Source: Streptomyces abyssomicinicus
GTDB taxonomy: Bacteria > Actinomycetota > Actinomycetes > Streptomycetales > Streptomycetaceae
NCBI RefSeq assembly: GCF_008974245.1
Contig: NZ_BBZI01000013.1
Span: 124,001-188,000 of the forward strand
Length of the DNA: 64,000 nucleotides
Direction: 5' to 3'
The number at the start of each line of letters is the position of its first letter. Within the stretch, counting starts at the first letter, position 1. Shown one piece after another: positions 33,270-42,845 of this stretch. Position numbers and translations under genes: made by a program. Under the pieces are notes generated by a model that saw nothing but the letters and a program-made list of their open reading frames with translations, searched no databases and was not told the origin of the DNA.

Positions 33270-35438
33270 CTAAACCCGGTGCGCACCCGCCCGGGCCGCC
33301 CCGTCCGGTACCGCCCGGGGCGGCGACGGCACCCCCGCGGGCCCCGGCCCCGCGCTCGGCCCCGGCCACCACGCCCGCTCCCCGAGCAGCGCCATCGCCG
33401 CGGGCAGGAGCAGGACGCGCAGCACGAACGCGTCGAAGAGCACGGCGACCGTGAGGCCGACGGCGATCTGCTTCATCTCGACGCGGTCGATGAACAGGAA
33501 GCTGACGAAGACCGAGACCATGATCACGGCCGCGCTGGTCACCACGCTCGCGGATCCCGCGATGCCTTCGACGACCGCCTGACGGGTGGGCACACCGCGT
33601 CGCACCGCCTCCCGGATCCGGCTGACCACGAAGATCTGGTAGTCGGTGGACAGACCCACCAGGATGGCGAGGACCATCAGCGGCGTGCGGGAACCCACGA
33701 AGCCCAGGGACTCGAACCCGAGCAGTTCCTCCGCCCAGGTGTACTGGAAGACCAGGGTCAGCACGCCCCAGGAGACCAGCACGGTGGACATGTTCAGAAG
33801 CGTGCCCAGCAGGGCCATGACGACGGACCGGAACGCCACGTACATGATCACGGCAGCGGCGAGCGCGATGAACCCGACGACCCAGGGCAGCCGTTCGCCC
33901 TGGTGGGCCGCGTAGTCCGCCCCCGCCGCGATCTCACCGGTGACGGCGGCCTCGAGCCCGTCGGCGGGCCCCACCGTCGCCGGCAGCAGTTCGCCCCTGA
34001 GGTGCCGCAGCGAACGTGCCGCCTCCGGCGAGTTCTGGGCGTACGGCACGGGCAGCGCCAGCAGAGCCGTGCGTCCGTCCTCGGCGATCCGCGGCCGGGG
34101 GGTCCGGTCCTGGGCGAAGAGGGCGTCCCCGCGGGTCCGCTCCACGAGCCGGCGCAGCGGTGCAGCCGGGTCCTCGCCGCGCACGACGACCAGATGCGCC
34201 GGCCCCTCCGACGGGAAGGCGTCCACCAGCCGGTCGTAGGTGGCGACCGCCGGGACGCTGTCGGGGAAGGTCTCCTTGCCCTCGGTGCCGAGCTTCATGG
34301 ACAGCGCCGGCAGGGCCAGGGCCGCCGTGGCGGTGAGCGTGGCGAGGAGCGTGACGAGCGGACGGCGCATCACCGGCCGGAGCGCTGCGGCCCACACCCC
34401 GCCGCCGTTCCCTCTGCCGGCCGCGGGCCGCCCGCCGCGCGCCCGGTCCGCCTTCCGGTCGATCCGCGGCCCCAGCTTCGCCAGCAGGGCCGGCAGGACG
34501 GTCACGGAACCGGCGACGGCGACGCAGGTCACCAGGATCGCGCCGGTGGCGATCGAGGAGAAGACGACGTCCTCCATCAGGTACAGCCCGCCCAGCGCCA
34601 CGGCGACCGCCAGCCCCGAGTGGACCACGGCGCGACCTGACGTCCGTGCCGCCAGTTCGACGGCCGCCGGGTGGCTCAGCGCCCCGCCGGAACGCTCACG
34701 TTCCTCGCGGACGCGCTTGAGGTAGAAGAGCGAGTAGTCGACGCCCACGGCCATGCCGAGCATGAACGTCGTGCTGAGCACGGCGCCTCCGGCGTCGGGG
34801 AACACCCAGGAGGCGAGACCGTAGAGCCCGGTGGCTCCCGCGAAGGCCGTGAGCGCCAGCATGACGGGGATACCGGCCGCGAGCAGGGTGCCGAAGACCA
34901 CGAGGAGGATGACGAAGGTCACCGGCAGGCTGATCATCTCGGTGCGCTGCAGGTCCCGGCCCTGCTTGTCGTTGACCCCGACGGAGATCGAGGCACTGCC
35001 GGTCTGGCCGACGCGGACGTCCGGGTGCGCGGCCCGCACCGCGGCGGTCTGGGCGAGCAGCGCTCCGACGTCCTCCTTGGCGGTCTCCCGGTCGCCCCGC
35101 AGGGTGACGGAGACCAGGAGGGCGGACCCGTCCTCGGCCGGACGGGGCTCCGCGACGGCGACGACGGCGGGCAGCCGGCGCATCCGCTGCTCGGTCTCGC
35201 GGGCGGCCGGTCCGGGATCCTGGCCCTCGATCAGCACGTGTTCCACGGGCGGTGGCGTGAGTCCGCTCCCGGCGGCCAGCGACTCGGCCCGCCCGGCCTC
35301 CCCGATCCAGAAGTCCTCGAACGTGCCCTTGTTCGTGCCGGCGACGGCCGCCGCGCCCACGCACAGCGCGACGAACAGCAGCCACCCGAGGACGGCGCGC
35401 CCCGGGTGCCGGGCACCCCATCTCGCCGTCCGCACCAT
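33270..35438 (-). CDS. MMPL-family RND-type exporter
   Basis: About 722 residues in two halves, each with a helix, a soluble loop and five clustered helices. The first half shows the Asp pair region MAVGVDYSLFYLKRVREER, the second LVGLSTDYQIFVVSRIREA, both classic MMPL motifs. It should export a lipid or small molecule using proton flow. ATG 35438 follows GAGGAA; ATG 35459 is also possible. The gene is monocistronic, and the substrate cannot be told. Confidence 0.92.
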   Translation of the reverse strand: MVRTARWGARHPGRAVLGWLLFVALCVGAAAVAGTNKGTFEDFWIGEAGRAESLAAGSGLTPPPVEHVLIEGQDPGPAARETEQRMRRLPAVVAVAEPRPAEDGSALLVSVTLRGDRETAKEDVGALLAQTAAVRAAHPDVRVGQTGSASISVGVNDKQGRDLQRTEMISLPVTFVILLVVFGTLLAAGIPVMLALTAFAGATGLYGLASWVFPDAGGAVLSTTFMLGMAVGVDYSLFYLKRVREERERSGGALSHPAAVELAARTSGRAVVHSGLAVAVALGGLYLMEDVVFSSIATGAILVTCVAVAGSVTVLPALLAKLGPRIDRKADRARGGRPAAGRGNGGGVWAAALRPVMRRPLVTLLATLTATAALALPALSMKLGTEGKETFPDSVPAVATYDRLVDAFPSEGPAHLVVVRGEDPAAPLRRLVERTRGDALFAQDRTPRPRIAEDGRTALLALPVPYAQNSPEAARSLRHLRGELLPATVGPADGLEAAVTGEIAAGADYAAHQGERLPWVVGFIALAAAVIMYVAFRSVVMALLGTLLNMSTVLVSWGVLTLVFQYTWAEELLGFESLGFVGSRTPLMVLAILVGLSTDYQIFVVSRIREAVRRGVPTRQAVVEGIAGSASVVTSAAVIMVSVFVSFLFIDRVEMKQIAVGLTVAVLFDAFVLRVLLLPAAMALLGERAWWPGPSAGPGPAGVPSPPRAVPDGAARAGAHRV

Positions 35439-35616
35439 GACAGATTCCTCGCCCGGCATCGCATGCCCTTCCCGAAAACCGCTCTCCACGACTGCACCGG
35501 TCAGCCTCCCTTCCGCGGCCGGGGGCGGTCACTGGTGCTGACAGCCGGGGAGGCGGGGGTGCTGTCCCCACCCCTCGACCCCGGCGGCCCGCAGTACGCG
35601 GCACGACGGGACCGGT

Positions 35617-35923
35617 GCGGCCCGTCGGGACCGCCAGGCGGTGGCCGGCTCCACGTCCCTGCCCCCCCACCACCGTGCGGCGCGCGGGGGTGTCGGGCCG
35701 GCGGGCGCGTCAGGCGCGCGGGCGCGTCTTCGGGTGCGCCGGCCAGGGGCCGACGCACGGCCCCCGCGGTGCGGCGGCGGGGCAGGGGCGACCTGGCGAC
35801 GGAGCCGCGAGGCGGTAGCGGCGACCGGGGCGGCCCGTCGGGACCGCCGGGCGGTGGCCGGCTCCACGTCCCTGCCCCGCACCACCGTGCGGCGCGCGGG
35901 GGTGTTGGGCCGGCGGGCGCGTC
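35617..35923. repeat. Duplicated 95-bp intergenic element
   Basis: Two near-identical blocks, 35617-35711 and 35830-35923, share about 95% of bases. Both begin GCGGCCCGTCGGGACCGCC, include GGTGGCCGGCTCCACGTCCC, and end GGCCGGCGGGCGCGTC. They lie in the 580-bp gene-free gap between the MMPL gene start (35438) and the MFS gene stop (36020), separated by about 118 bp with shorter GCGCGGGCGCGTCTTCGGG copies. No gene is supported; small open frames are compositional. Confidence 0.85.
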
Positions 35924-36019
35924 TTCGGGAGCGCGGCCGGGGGCACGACGACGCGAGGCCGCGGCGCAGTGGGGGCTGCGGCGCGGCCTCGTGTCGACCG
36001 GAGAGGGAGGTGCGGTGGG

Positions 36020-37516
36020 TCAGCCGGCTGGTGCCGTGGGGGTGTCGACGGTGGAGAGGGGCTTCGCGATGTCCTCGAGACTGCGCCGCTCCGCCTTGAC
36101 GGCGAGGAAGACCGCGACGAGCCCCGCCGCGCACATCAGGCCCGCGCCGATCTGGAACGCCAGCACCGTGTCCGCGATGACCCCGGACTCCGTGAGGTCA
36201 GCGAAGATCAGCGGACCGGCGATGCCGCCCGCGGCCGTGCCGACCGCGTAGAAGAAGGCGATCGCCATCGCGCGCGTCTCCATCGGGAAGATCTCCGAGA
36301 CCGTCAGGTACGCGCTGCTCGCGCCCGCGGAGGCGAAGAACAGCACCACGCACCAGCACGCCGTCAGCGTCGTCGCCGTCAGCACCTCCTGGCCGAACAG
36401 CCACGCCGTCACGAACAGCAGCAGGCCCGAGAGGATGTACGTGGAAGAGATCATGATCCGGCGGCCGACCGTGTCGAACAGCCTGCCCAGCAGCAGCGGG
36501 CCGAGGAAGTTGCCCGCCGCGATCACCGCGAAGTAGTAGCCGGTGTGCCCCACCTGGACGTCGAAGAACTTGGTGAGGATCGCGCCGAAGCCGAAGGTGA
36601 TCGCGTTGTAGAGGAAGGCCTGGCCGATGAAGAGGGCCAGCCCCAGCACCGTGCGCTTGGGGTACTTGGTGAAGACCGTCCGGGCGATCAGCCCGAAGCC
36701 GATGGACTTGCGCTGGTGGATGGTGATCTCGCCGGCCGGCGGGGGCAGCTTGTGGCCCTTCTCCTCCTCGACCTGCCGCTCGACGTCGGAGACGAGCGCC
36801 TCCGCCTTGTCTCCCTGACCGTGGATGAACTGCCAGCGTGGACTCTCCGGAACGTTTCGCCGCACCAGCAGGATGACCAGGCCGAGCACGACGCCGAGCG
36901 CGAAGGTCAGCCGCCAGCCGATGTTCGCGGCGAAGATGTCGGTGTCCAGCATCACGATGGACAGCAGCGCGCCGCCGATCGCGCCGAGCCAGTAGCTGCC
37001 GTTGATGATCAGGTCGACCCGGCCGCGGTACTCGGAGGGGATCAGCTCGTCGATGGCGGAGTTGATGGCCGCGTATTCGCCGCCGATGCCGAACCCGGTC
37101 AGGAAGCGGAAGAGGAAGAACCACCAGACGTCGAACGAGACCGCGGTGAGGGCCGTCGCCCCCAGATAGACCGCCAGGGTGGTGATGAAGAGCTTCTTGC
37201 GTCCGAAGCGGTCGGTGAGCCAGCCGAAGAACAGCGCTCCGGCGCACGCTCCCGCGACGTACAGCGCCGCCGCCATTCCGGTGACCTGGGCGGAGGTGAT
37301 GGGCAGTCCGCTGCCCTCCTCGGCCAGCCGGCCGGCGATGTTGCCGACCGTGGTGACCTCCAGGCCGTCCAGGATCCATACGGTTCCCAGCCCGATGACG
37401 ATCATCCAGTGCCAGCGGGACCACGGGAGCCGGTCCAGGCGGGCCGGCACGGCGGTGGTGACGGTTCCTGTCTCCTCCGGGATCTCCGAGGGTTCGGGTG
37501 TCGCAGCAACTGCCAT
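36020..37516 (-). CDS. MFS transporter, sugar/metabolite:H+ symporter type
   Basis: 498 residues, 12 helices. GWLTDRFGRKKLF between helices 2 and 3 is the MFS signature; LFRFLTGFGIGGEYAAINSA and NVPESPRWQ match the sugar-porter and SHS/AAHS groups. The central cytoplasmic loop (about 225-275) is highly charged. It probably imports a sugar or aromatic acid, with proton symport. ATG 37516; monocistronic. Confidence 0.9.
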   Translation of the reverse strand: MAVAATPEPSEIPEETGTVTTAVPARLDRLPWSRWHWMIVIGLGTVWILDGLEVTTVGNIAGRLAEEGSGLPITSAQVTGMAAALYVAGACAGALFFGWLTDRFGRKKLFITTLAVYLGATALTAVSFDVWWFFLFRFLTGFGIGGEYAAINSAIDELIPSEYRGRVDLIINGSYWLGAIGGALLSIVMLDTDIFAANIGWRLTFALGVVLGLVILLVRRNVPESPRWQFIHGQGDKAEALVSDVERQVEEEKGHKLPPPAGEITIHQRKSIGFGLIARTVFTKYPKRTVLGLALFIGQAFLYNAITFGFGAILTKFFDVQVGHTGYYFAVIAAGNFLGPLLLGRLFDTVGRRIMISSTYILSGLLLFVTAWLFGQEVLTATTLTACWCVVLFFASAGASSAYLTVSEIFPMETRAMAIAFFYAVGTAAGGIAGPLIFADLTESGVIADTVLAFQIGAGLMCAAGLVAVFLAVKAERRSLEDIAKPLSTVDTPTAPAG

Positions 37517-37580
37517 CGCGTGGTCTCCCTCTCCGTTGAGCGAGCGGCGGTTCCCCTCCCTGTTGCCCCGCCCGTTACGG

Positions 37581-39047
37581 CTATGCCCCCAGCATGCGGG
37601 ACACGGTGTGGATCAGCAGCCCGGCGAGCGAGCCGACCACTGTGCCGTTGATGCGGATGAACTGGAGATCGCGGCCGATGTGCGCCTCGATCTTCCGGGT
37701 GGTGTGCTCGGCGTCCCAGCCGGCGACCGTGTCGGTGATCAGGGCGGTGATCTCGCCCCGGTAGGTGGTGACCACGTAGGTGACCGCGCCCTCGACCCAG
37801 CCGTCGACCTTCTCCTGGAGCCGCTGGTCCGCCTTCATCCGGGCGCCCAGGGACAGCAGCCCGGCGCGCACCCTCAGCCGCAGCCGGCTCTGCTCGTCCT
37901 CGGAGGCGGCCACCATCATCCGGCGCACCGCCGACCAGGCCGAGGCGATCAGGTCCTGGACCTCGTCCCGGTTCAGGACCTCGTTCTTGAGCCGCTCCAC
38001 GCGCGCCCGGGTCTCGGTGTCGGACTGCAGGTCGACGGCGAAGTCGGCGAGGAACCGGTCCAGCGCGTCCCGTGCCGGATGGGTCGGCATGTCCCGCATC
38101 TCGGTGACGAACCGCAGCAGCTCCTTGTAGACCCGCTCGCCCACCTTCCGGTCGACGAACCGCGGCGTCCAGCCGGGGGCGCCGCCCTGCACCGCGTTCA
38201 TCACCCGGTCGCCGTGCAGCTCCAGCCAGTCGTGGGCCCGCGCCACCACCAGGTCGACGGTCCGGTTGTGCCCGTGGTCCGCGACCACCCGCTCCAGCGT
38301 CTTGCCCAGCACCGGGGCGATCTCCGCCGCCTCCGCCCGGCGGGTGACGGCCTCGCCCACCACGTCCTGGACGTCACGGTCCTTCAGCACGGTCAGCGCG
38401 CCCCGCAGTGCCGTCGCCAGTTCGGCCGTCACCCGGTCTGCGTGCTCCGGTTCGGCCAGCCAGGTGCCCAGCCGGTTGCCGATGCCGACGGCGCGCAGCC
38501 GGGTCCGCACCACGTCCGCGGAGAGGAAGTTCTCCCCCACGAACTCGCCCAGGGACTCGCCGAGCTGGTCCTTCTTGGTGGGGATGATCGCGGTGTGCGG
38601 GATGGGCAGCCCCAGCGGATGCCGGAAGAGGGCCGTCACGGCGAACCAGTCGGCCAGCGCGCCCACCATGCCCGCCTCGGCGGCCGCCGCGACGTAGCCC
38701 GCCCAGGCGCCCGCGCCCTGGTGCTCCGCCCAGGTGGCCAGCGCGTAGATCACCGCGACCACCAGCAGCAGCCCCGTGGCCAGGGCCTTCATCCGACGGA
38801 CACCCCGCTGGCGTTCCTCGTCGGCGAGGGTGAAACCATCCATGGTGCGTGCGGCCGAACGGGGGACGCCGCGATTGCCGCCTCCGGGCGGGCGGGCATG
38901 CTCGCCGTGCCCCCCACCGTCGCTCCCGGCACCGCCGACGCCGCCGGTGCCACCGATGCCGCCGGCGCCGCCGCCGCGCCCGTCGCCGCCGTCGGCGGTC
39001 CCGGCGAGGTCGGCGGGGTGCCCGCCGTTGTCGTCCTGTCGTCCCAT
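37581..39047 (-). CDS. DUF445 membrane protein with Gly-rich N-terminus
   Basis: 488 residues by the chosen ATG 39047. The first 65 residues are almost all Gly/Asp/Ala (GGAGGIGGTGGVGG), then a helix (ALATGLLLVVAVIYALAT), the DUF445 hallmark GMVGALADWFAVTALFRHPL and PIPHTAIIPTKKDQLGESLG, a long helical region, and a final helix at the C-terminus. DUF445 proteins of the YheB/YjiN type have no settled function. ATG 38842 (MDGFTLADEE) would remove the Gly-rich part and cannot be excluded. Confidence 0.87.
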   Translation of the reverse strand: MGRQDDNGGHPADLAGTADGGDGRGGGAGGIGGTGGVGGAGSDGGGHGEHARPPGGGNRGVPRSAARTMDGFTLADEERQRGVRRMKALATGLLLVVAVIYALATWAEHQGAGAWAGYVAAAAEAGMVGALADWFAVTALFRHPLGLPIPHTAIIPTKKDQLGESLGEFVGENFLSADVVRTRLRAVGIGNRLGTWLAEPEHADRVTAELATALRGALTVLKDRDVQDVVGEAVTRRAEAAEIAPVLGKTLERVVADHGHNRTVDLVVARAHDWLELHGDRVMNAVQGGAPGWTPRFVDRKVGERVYKELLRFVTEMRDMPTHPARDALDRFLADFAVDLQSDTETRARVERLKNEVLNRDEVQDLIASAWSAVRRMMVAASEDEQSRLRLRVRAGLLSLGARMKADQRLQEKVDGWVEGAVTYVVTTYRGEITALITDTVAGWDAEHTTRKIEAHIGRDLQFIRINGTVVGSLAGLLIHTVSRMLGA

Positions 39048-39237
39048 TCGTCGCCCGTCCACCTGTGTCACATGCCCCGTCAGGAAAGAAACGTCCCTGC
39101 TTGACCGACTCCGGGAACGCAACAAACGTTCCCGACGTCTGTCCTCGAGGACGCTCAGGAAGCCGCCGGGGATGTCTCGCACCTTCCGCCGTTCCAGTCG
39201 TTCTGTCGTTCGAAAAGCCCGAGGAGCCGAGCCCCGC

Positions 39238-40554
39238 ATGACCAGGCGTCACGCTTGCGCCCTGCTGGCGGCCTTCACCGCCCTGATAATCGCCGTCAGC
39301 GCCGGCATATATCTCGTGGCCCGCCAGGCGAGTGCCCGGCCCGAGGCCCGCGACACCAGCCTGTCCGGGGGCCGCGTGCCCCACAACCCCGCCGCGCCGG
39401 CCTCCACCGGCACGTGGGTCGGCAGCTGGGCCGCCGCGCCCTCCGGAGCCGAACCGGGCACGGAACTGACGGGGATCGCCGGACGGTCCGTGCGCAACAT
39501 CGTCCACACCAGCGCCGGCGGTTCGGCCGCACGGGTGACCCTGTCCAACCACTACGGGCAGCTGCCGCTGCGCATCACCTCCGCCTCGGTCGGCGTCGCC
39601 GCCCAGGACAACGCCGCGGAGGCCGTCCCGGACACGCTGCGCCCGCTGACCTTCTCCGGCGCCCCCGCGGTGACCGTCCCACCGGGCGGCCAGGTGGTCA
39701 GCGACGCGGTGGCCCTGCGAGTGCATGCGGACAGCGACCTGCTGGTCACCACCTACTCCCCGACGCCCTCCGGCCCGGTCACCTACCACCGGCACGCCCG
39801 CCAGATCTCGTACGTCGCCACCGGGGACCACGTCCTCGACCCGCGCGCCCTGGCCTACACCGAGCCCACCCCGCACTGGCGGTACGTCACCGCCGTAGAC
39901 GTCCTCAGCAAGGACTCCCGGGGCACCGTGGTGGTCATCGGCGACTCCCTCACCGACGGCATCACCTCCACGACGGGCCAGGACGCCCGCTGGACCGACG
40001 TGCTGGCCGAACGTCTGGACTTCCGCCACGGCGTCGCCAACGCGGGCATCAGCGGCAACCAGCTCCTCACCGACGGCCTCGGCCGCCCTGCCGACAGCCC
40101 CAGCGGCCTGAACCGCTTCGAGCGGGACGCTCTGTCGCGGCCCAACACCAAGGCGGTCGTCGTGGTCCTCGGCATCAACGACATCCTCCGCGACCCCGAC
40201 GGCACGCCCGACCCCGCCGCCGTCACCGCCGGACTGCGCTCGCTGGTCTCCCGCGCCCACGCGCGGGGCGTCCCGGTCGTCGGGGCGACGCTGATGCCGT
40301 TCGAGGGCCACGCGGGCTACGACGCGGTCCGCGAGAGCGCCCGGCAGGCGGTCAACACCGAGATCCGCCGCGGCGAGATCTTCGACGCCGTGCTCGACCT
40401 CGACGCGGCCCTGCGCGACCCCTACGCCCCGCACCGCCTCGCCGGGCACCTCGACTCCGGAGACCACCTGCACCTCAACGACGCGGGCTACCGCCGGATG
40501 GCGCAGCGCTTCGACACCAGTGTCCTCTCCCGGGGCACCACGGCGACCCTCTGA
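39238..40554 (+). CDS. Secreted SGNH/GDSL hydrolase
   Basis: 438 residues. N-terminal signal anchor (CALLAAFTALIIAVSAGIYL), a beta-rich front domain (about 60-205), and an SGNH hydrolase domain with GDSLTDG (block I, catalytic Ser), GISGN (block II Gly), GINDI (block III Asn) and DHLHLND (block V Asp/His). It likely removes ester groups from polysaccharide or lipid outside the cell. GAGGAG precedes ATG 39238. The gene ends 29 bp before tRNA-Leu. Confidence 0.92.
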   Translation: MTRRHACALLAAFTALIIAVSAGIYLVARQASARPEARDTSLSGGRVPHNPAAPASTGTWVGSWAAAPSGAEPGTELTGIAGRSVRNIVHTSAGGSAARVTLSNHYGQLPLRITSASVGVAAQDNAAEAVPDTLRPLTFSGAPAVTVPPGGQVVSDAVALRVHADSDLLVTTYSPTPSGPVTYHRHARQISYVATGDHVLDPRALAYTEPTPHWRYVTAVDVLSKDSRGTVVVIGDSLTDGITSTTGQDARWTDVLAERLDFRHGVANAGISGNQLLTDGLGRPADSPSGLNRFERDALSRPNTKAVVVVLGINDILRDPDGTPDPAAVTAGLRSLVSRAHARGVPVVGATLMPFEGHAGYDAVRESARQAVNTEIRRGEIFDAVLDLDAALRDPYAPHRLAGHLDSGDHLHLNDAGYRRMAQRFDTSVLSRGTTATL

Positions 40555-40583
40555 CGCCGAGTACGATGGCGGGGCACCGCCCC

Positions 40584-40669
40584 GCGGCCGTGGCGGAATG
40601 GCAGACGCGCAACACTTAGGATGTTGTGGACGGAAGTCCATGTGGGTTCGAATCCCACCGGCCGTACCA
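40584..40669 (+). tRNA. tRNA-Leu (anticodon UAG)
   Basis: 86 bases with encoded CCA. Acceptor stem GCGGCCG/CGGCCGT, anticodon stem CAACA/TGTTG around loop CTTAGGA (anticodon TAG), a long class II variable arm, and T arm GTGGGTTCGAATCCCAC. It reads CUA and related CUN codons. It marks the left side of the tryptophan-linked cluster. Confidence 0.95.
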
Positions 40670-40671
40670 CG

Positions 40672-40710
40672 GATGGCCCGCGAACCGGGGCGAACGGTTC
40701 GCAGGCCATC
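40672..40710. terminator. Hairpin after tRNA-Leu
   Basis: GATGGCC-CGCGAACC pairs with GGTTCGC-GGCCATC with a one-base bulge, directly after the tRNA and before the convergent trpB stop. Confidence 0.75.
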
Positions 40711-40752
40711 GATCGGCGGCCCCGGCGGCCTCGGCGGCCGGGGAGACTCCGC

Positions 40753-42006
40753 TCAGCCGGTCCCCTCCCTCTCGTCGTACAGCCCGAACCAGCGGGCGGC
40801 GGTGTCCATGTCCTTGTCGCCGCGGCCGGACAGGTTGATGATCAGCAGGCCATCGGGGCCGAGCTCCCTGCCCACCTCCAGAGCCCCCGCCAGCGCGTGC
40901 GCCGACTCGATCGCCGGAATGATCCCCTCGGTGCGGGACAGCAGCCGCAGCGCCCGCATCGCCTCGTCGTCCGTCACGGCCCGGTACTCGCCGCGTCCGG
41001 AGTCCTTGAGGTAGGAGTGCTCCGGGCCGATGCCGGGGTAGTCGAGGCCCGCGGAGATGGAGTACGGCTCGGTGATCTGTCCCTCCTCGTCCTGGAGCAC
41101 GTACGACCGCGACCCGTGCAGGATGCCCGGCTCGCCCGCGGTGAGCGTCGCCGCGTGCTCGCCGGTCGCCACGCCGTGCCCGCCCGGCTCGCAGCCCACC
41201 AGGCGCACCCCGCGGTCCGGGATGAAGGCGTGGAAGAGGCCGATGGCGTTCGACCCGCCGCCGACGCACGCCACCACAGCGTCCGGCAGCCGTCCGGCGC
41301 GCGCCAGGATCTGCCGGCGCGCCTCGACGCCGATCACCCGGTGGAAGTCGCGCACCATCGCCGGGAAGGGGTGCGGGCCGGCCACCGTGCCGAACAGGTA
41401 GTGGGTGCTGTCGACGTTGGCGACCCAGTCGCGGAACGCCTCGTTGATGGCGTCCTTCAGCGTCCGGCTGCCGGAGGCCACCGGGACCACCTCGGCGCCC
41501 AGCATCCGCATCCGCGCCACGTTCAGCGCCTGGCGCTCGGTGTCGATCTCCCCCATGTAGATGGTGCAGTCGAGGCCGAACAGCGCGCAGGCGGTGGCGG
41601 TGGCCACGCCGTGCTGACCCGCGCCGGTCTCCGCGATCACCCGCGTCTTGCCCATCCGCCGGGTCAGCAGGGCCTGGCCCAGCACGTTGTTGATCTTGTG
41701 CGACCCGGTGTGGTTCAGGTCCTCGCGCTTGAGGAAGACCCGGGCGCCGCCCGCGTGTTCGGCGAACCGCGGCACCTCCGTGAGGGCGCTCGGCCGGCCC
41801 GTGTAGTTCACCAGAAGGTCGTCCAGCTGGGCCGCGAACGCCGGATCGCCCTTCGCCTTCTCGTACTCCACGGCGACCTCGTCCACGGCGGCGACCAGCG
41901 CCTCCGGGATGAACTTGCCGCCGAAGGCGCCGAAGTAGCCCTCGGCGCTCGGGACCTGACCCGCCGGGTCGGGGTGGAAGGAGCCTCCTGTCGTCACGGC
42001 TGTCAT
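40753..42006 (-). CDS. trpB: Tryptophan synthase beta chain
   Basis: 417 residues. PLP lysine K104 in LNHTGSHKINN, the GGGSNAIG phosphate loop and ETGAGQHGVATAT are all present. It joins indole and serine to make tryptophan. It is the last gene of the minus operon and overlaps trpC by 4 bp. No trpA is in the window, so the alpha chain must come from the main trp locus, or this beta works alone on supplied indole. The sequence looks intact. Confidence 0.97.
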   Translation of the reverse strand: MTAVTTGGSFHPDPAGQVPSAEGYFGAFGGKFIPEALVAAVDEVAVEYEKAKGDPAFAAQLDDLLVNYTGRPSALTEVPRFAEHAGGARVFLKREDLNHTGSHKINNVLGQALLTRRMGKTRVIAETGAGQHGVATATACALFGLDCTIYMGEIDTERQALNVARMRMLGAEVVPVASGSRTLKDAINEAFRDWVANVDSTHYLFGTVAGPHPFPAMVRDFHRVIGVEARRQILARAGRLPDAVVACVGGGSNAIGLFHAFIPDRGVRLVGCEPGGHGVATGEHAATLTAGEPGILHGSRSYVLQDEEGQITEPYSISAGLDYPGIGPEHSYLKDSGRGEYRAVTDDEAMRALRLLSRTEGIIPAIESAHALAGALEVGRELGPDGLLIINLSGRGDKDMDTAARWFGLYDEREGTG

Positions 42007-42845
42007 GACCTTTCCTGGATGAGGGCGGCCACCTCGGCCGCCGGGTCCGCGGAGCGCATGAGCGTCTCGCCCACCAGCACCGCGTCCGCGCCGTCGGTGT
42101 GGAGCCTGCGGGCGTCGGCCGGGCCCCGCACGCCGCTCTCGGCGATCAGGACGCGGTCGTCCGGCACCACGGCGCGGAGCCGGGCGGTGAGCCCGAGGTC
42201 GATGCGGAAGTCCCGCAGATCGCGGTGGTTGACGCCGATGTTGGGCGCGTCGAGGAGCAGCGCGGCGCGGGCCTCCTCCACGCTGTGCACCTCGACCAGC
42301 GTGTGCAGGCCGAGACCGAGGGCGTACGCGTGGAGTGCGGACAGCCGCTCGGGCGCCAGGGCGGCGACGACCAGGAGGACGGCGTCCGCCCCGAACGCCC
42401 GCGCCTCGGCGATCTGGTACTCGTCGACGATGAAGTCCTTGCGCATGACCGGCAGGCCGACGGCGGCCCGGACGGTCGCGAGGTCCTCGGGGCGGCCCCC
42501 GAAGCCCTCGGTGTGCGCGAGGACCGACAGCGCGGCGGCGCCGCCCGCCGCGTAACGGCGGGCGAGCTCCGCGGGGCGGTAGTCGTCGGTCAGCGGGCCC
42601 TTGAGCGGGCTGCGCGGCTTGAGTTCGGCGATCACCGACAGCCCCGGCGCCCGCAGGGCCGCGCCGAAGTCCCGTACCGGTGCCGCCTGGGCGGCCCAGG
42701 CGGCCCGGCGTTCGACCTCGGCGAGGGGGACGGCGGCGCGCCGCTCCTCGGTCTGCCGGTGCGCGGCCTCCACCAGGCGCGCGAGGAGGTCGGCGGGCGC
42801 CGCCGCAGCGGTCCCCGGTGCCGGGGGCGAGGACACCGCGGTCAT
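42003..42845 (-). CDS. trpC: Indole-3-glycerol phosphate synthase
   Basis: 280 residues, TIM barrel. IAELKPRSPLKG, VLAHTEGFGG, VMRKDFIVDEYQI, NIGVNHRDLRDF and LIAESGVRGPADA carry the usual active-site residues. It makes indole-3-glycerol phosphate. The phosphoribosylanthranilate isomerase step is not coded here (Streptomyces use PriA). ATG 42845 overlaps the trpD stop and the stop overlaps trpB, each by 4 bp. Confidence 0.96.
   Translation of the reverse strand: MTAVSSPPAPGTAAAAPADLLARLVEAAHRQTEERRAAVPLAEVERRAAWAAQAAPVRDFGAALRAPGLSVIAELKPRSPLKGPLTDDYRPAELARRYAAGGAAALSVLAHTEGFGGRPEDLATVRAAVGLPVMRKDFIVDEYQIAEARAFGADAVLLVVAALAPERLSALHAYALGLGLHTLVEVHSVEEARAALLLDAPNIGVNHRDLRDFRIDLGLTARLRAVVPDDRVLIAESGVRGPADARRLHTDGADAVLVGETLMRSADPAAEVAALIQERS

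Noticed and set aside
35501..36134. Small ORFs in the MMPL-MFS gap
   Set aside because: They lie within or between the 95-bp repeats, read as Pro/Arg/Gly-rich in all frames and lack ribosome binding sites.
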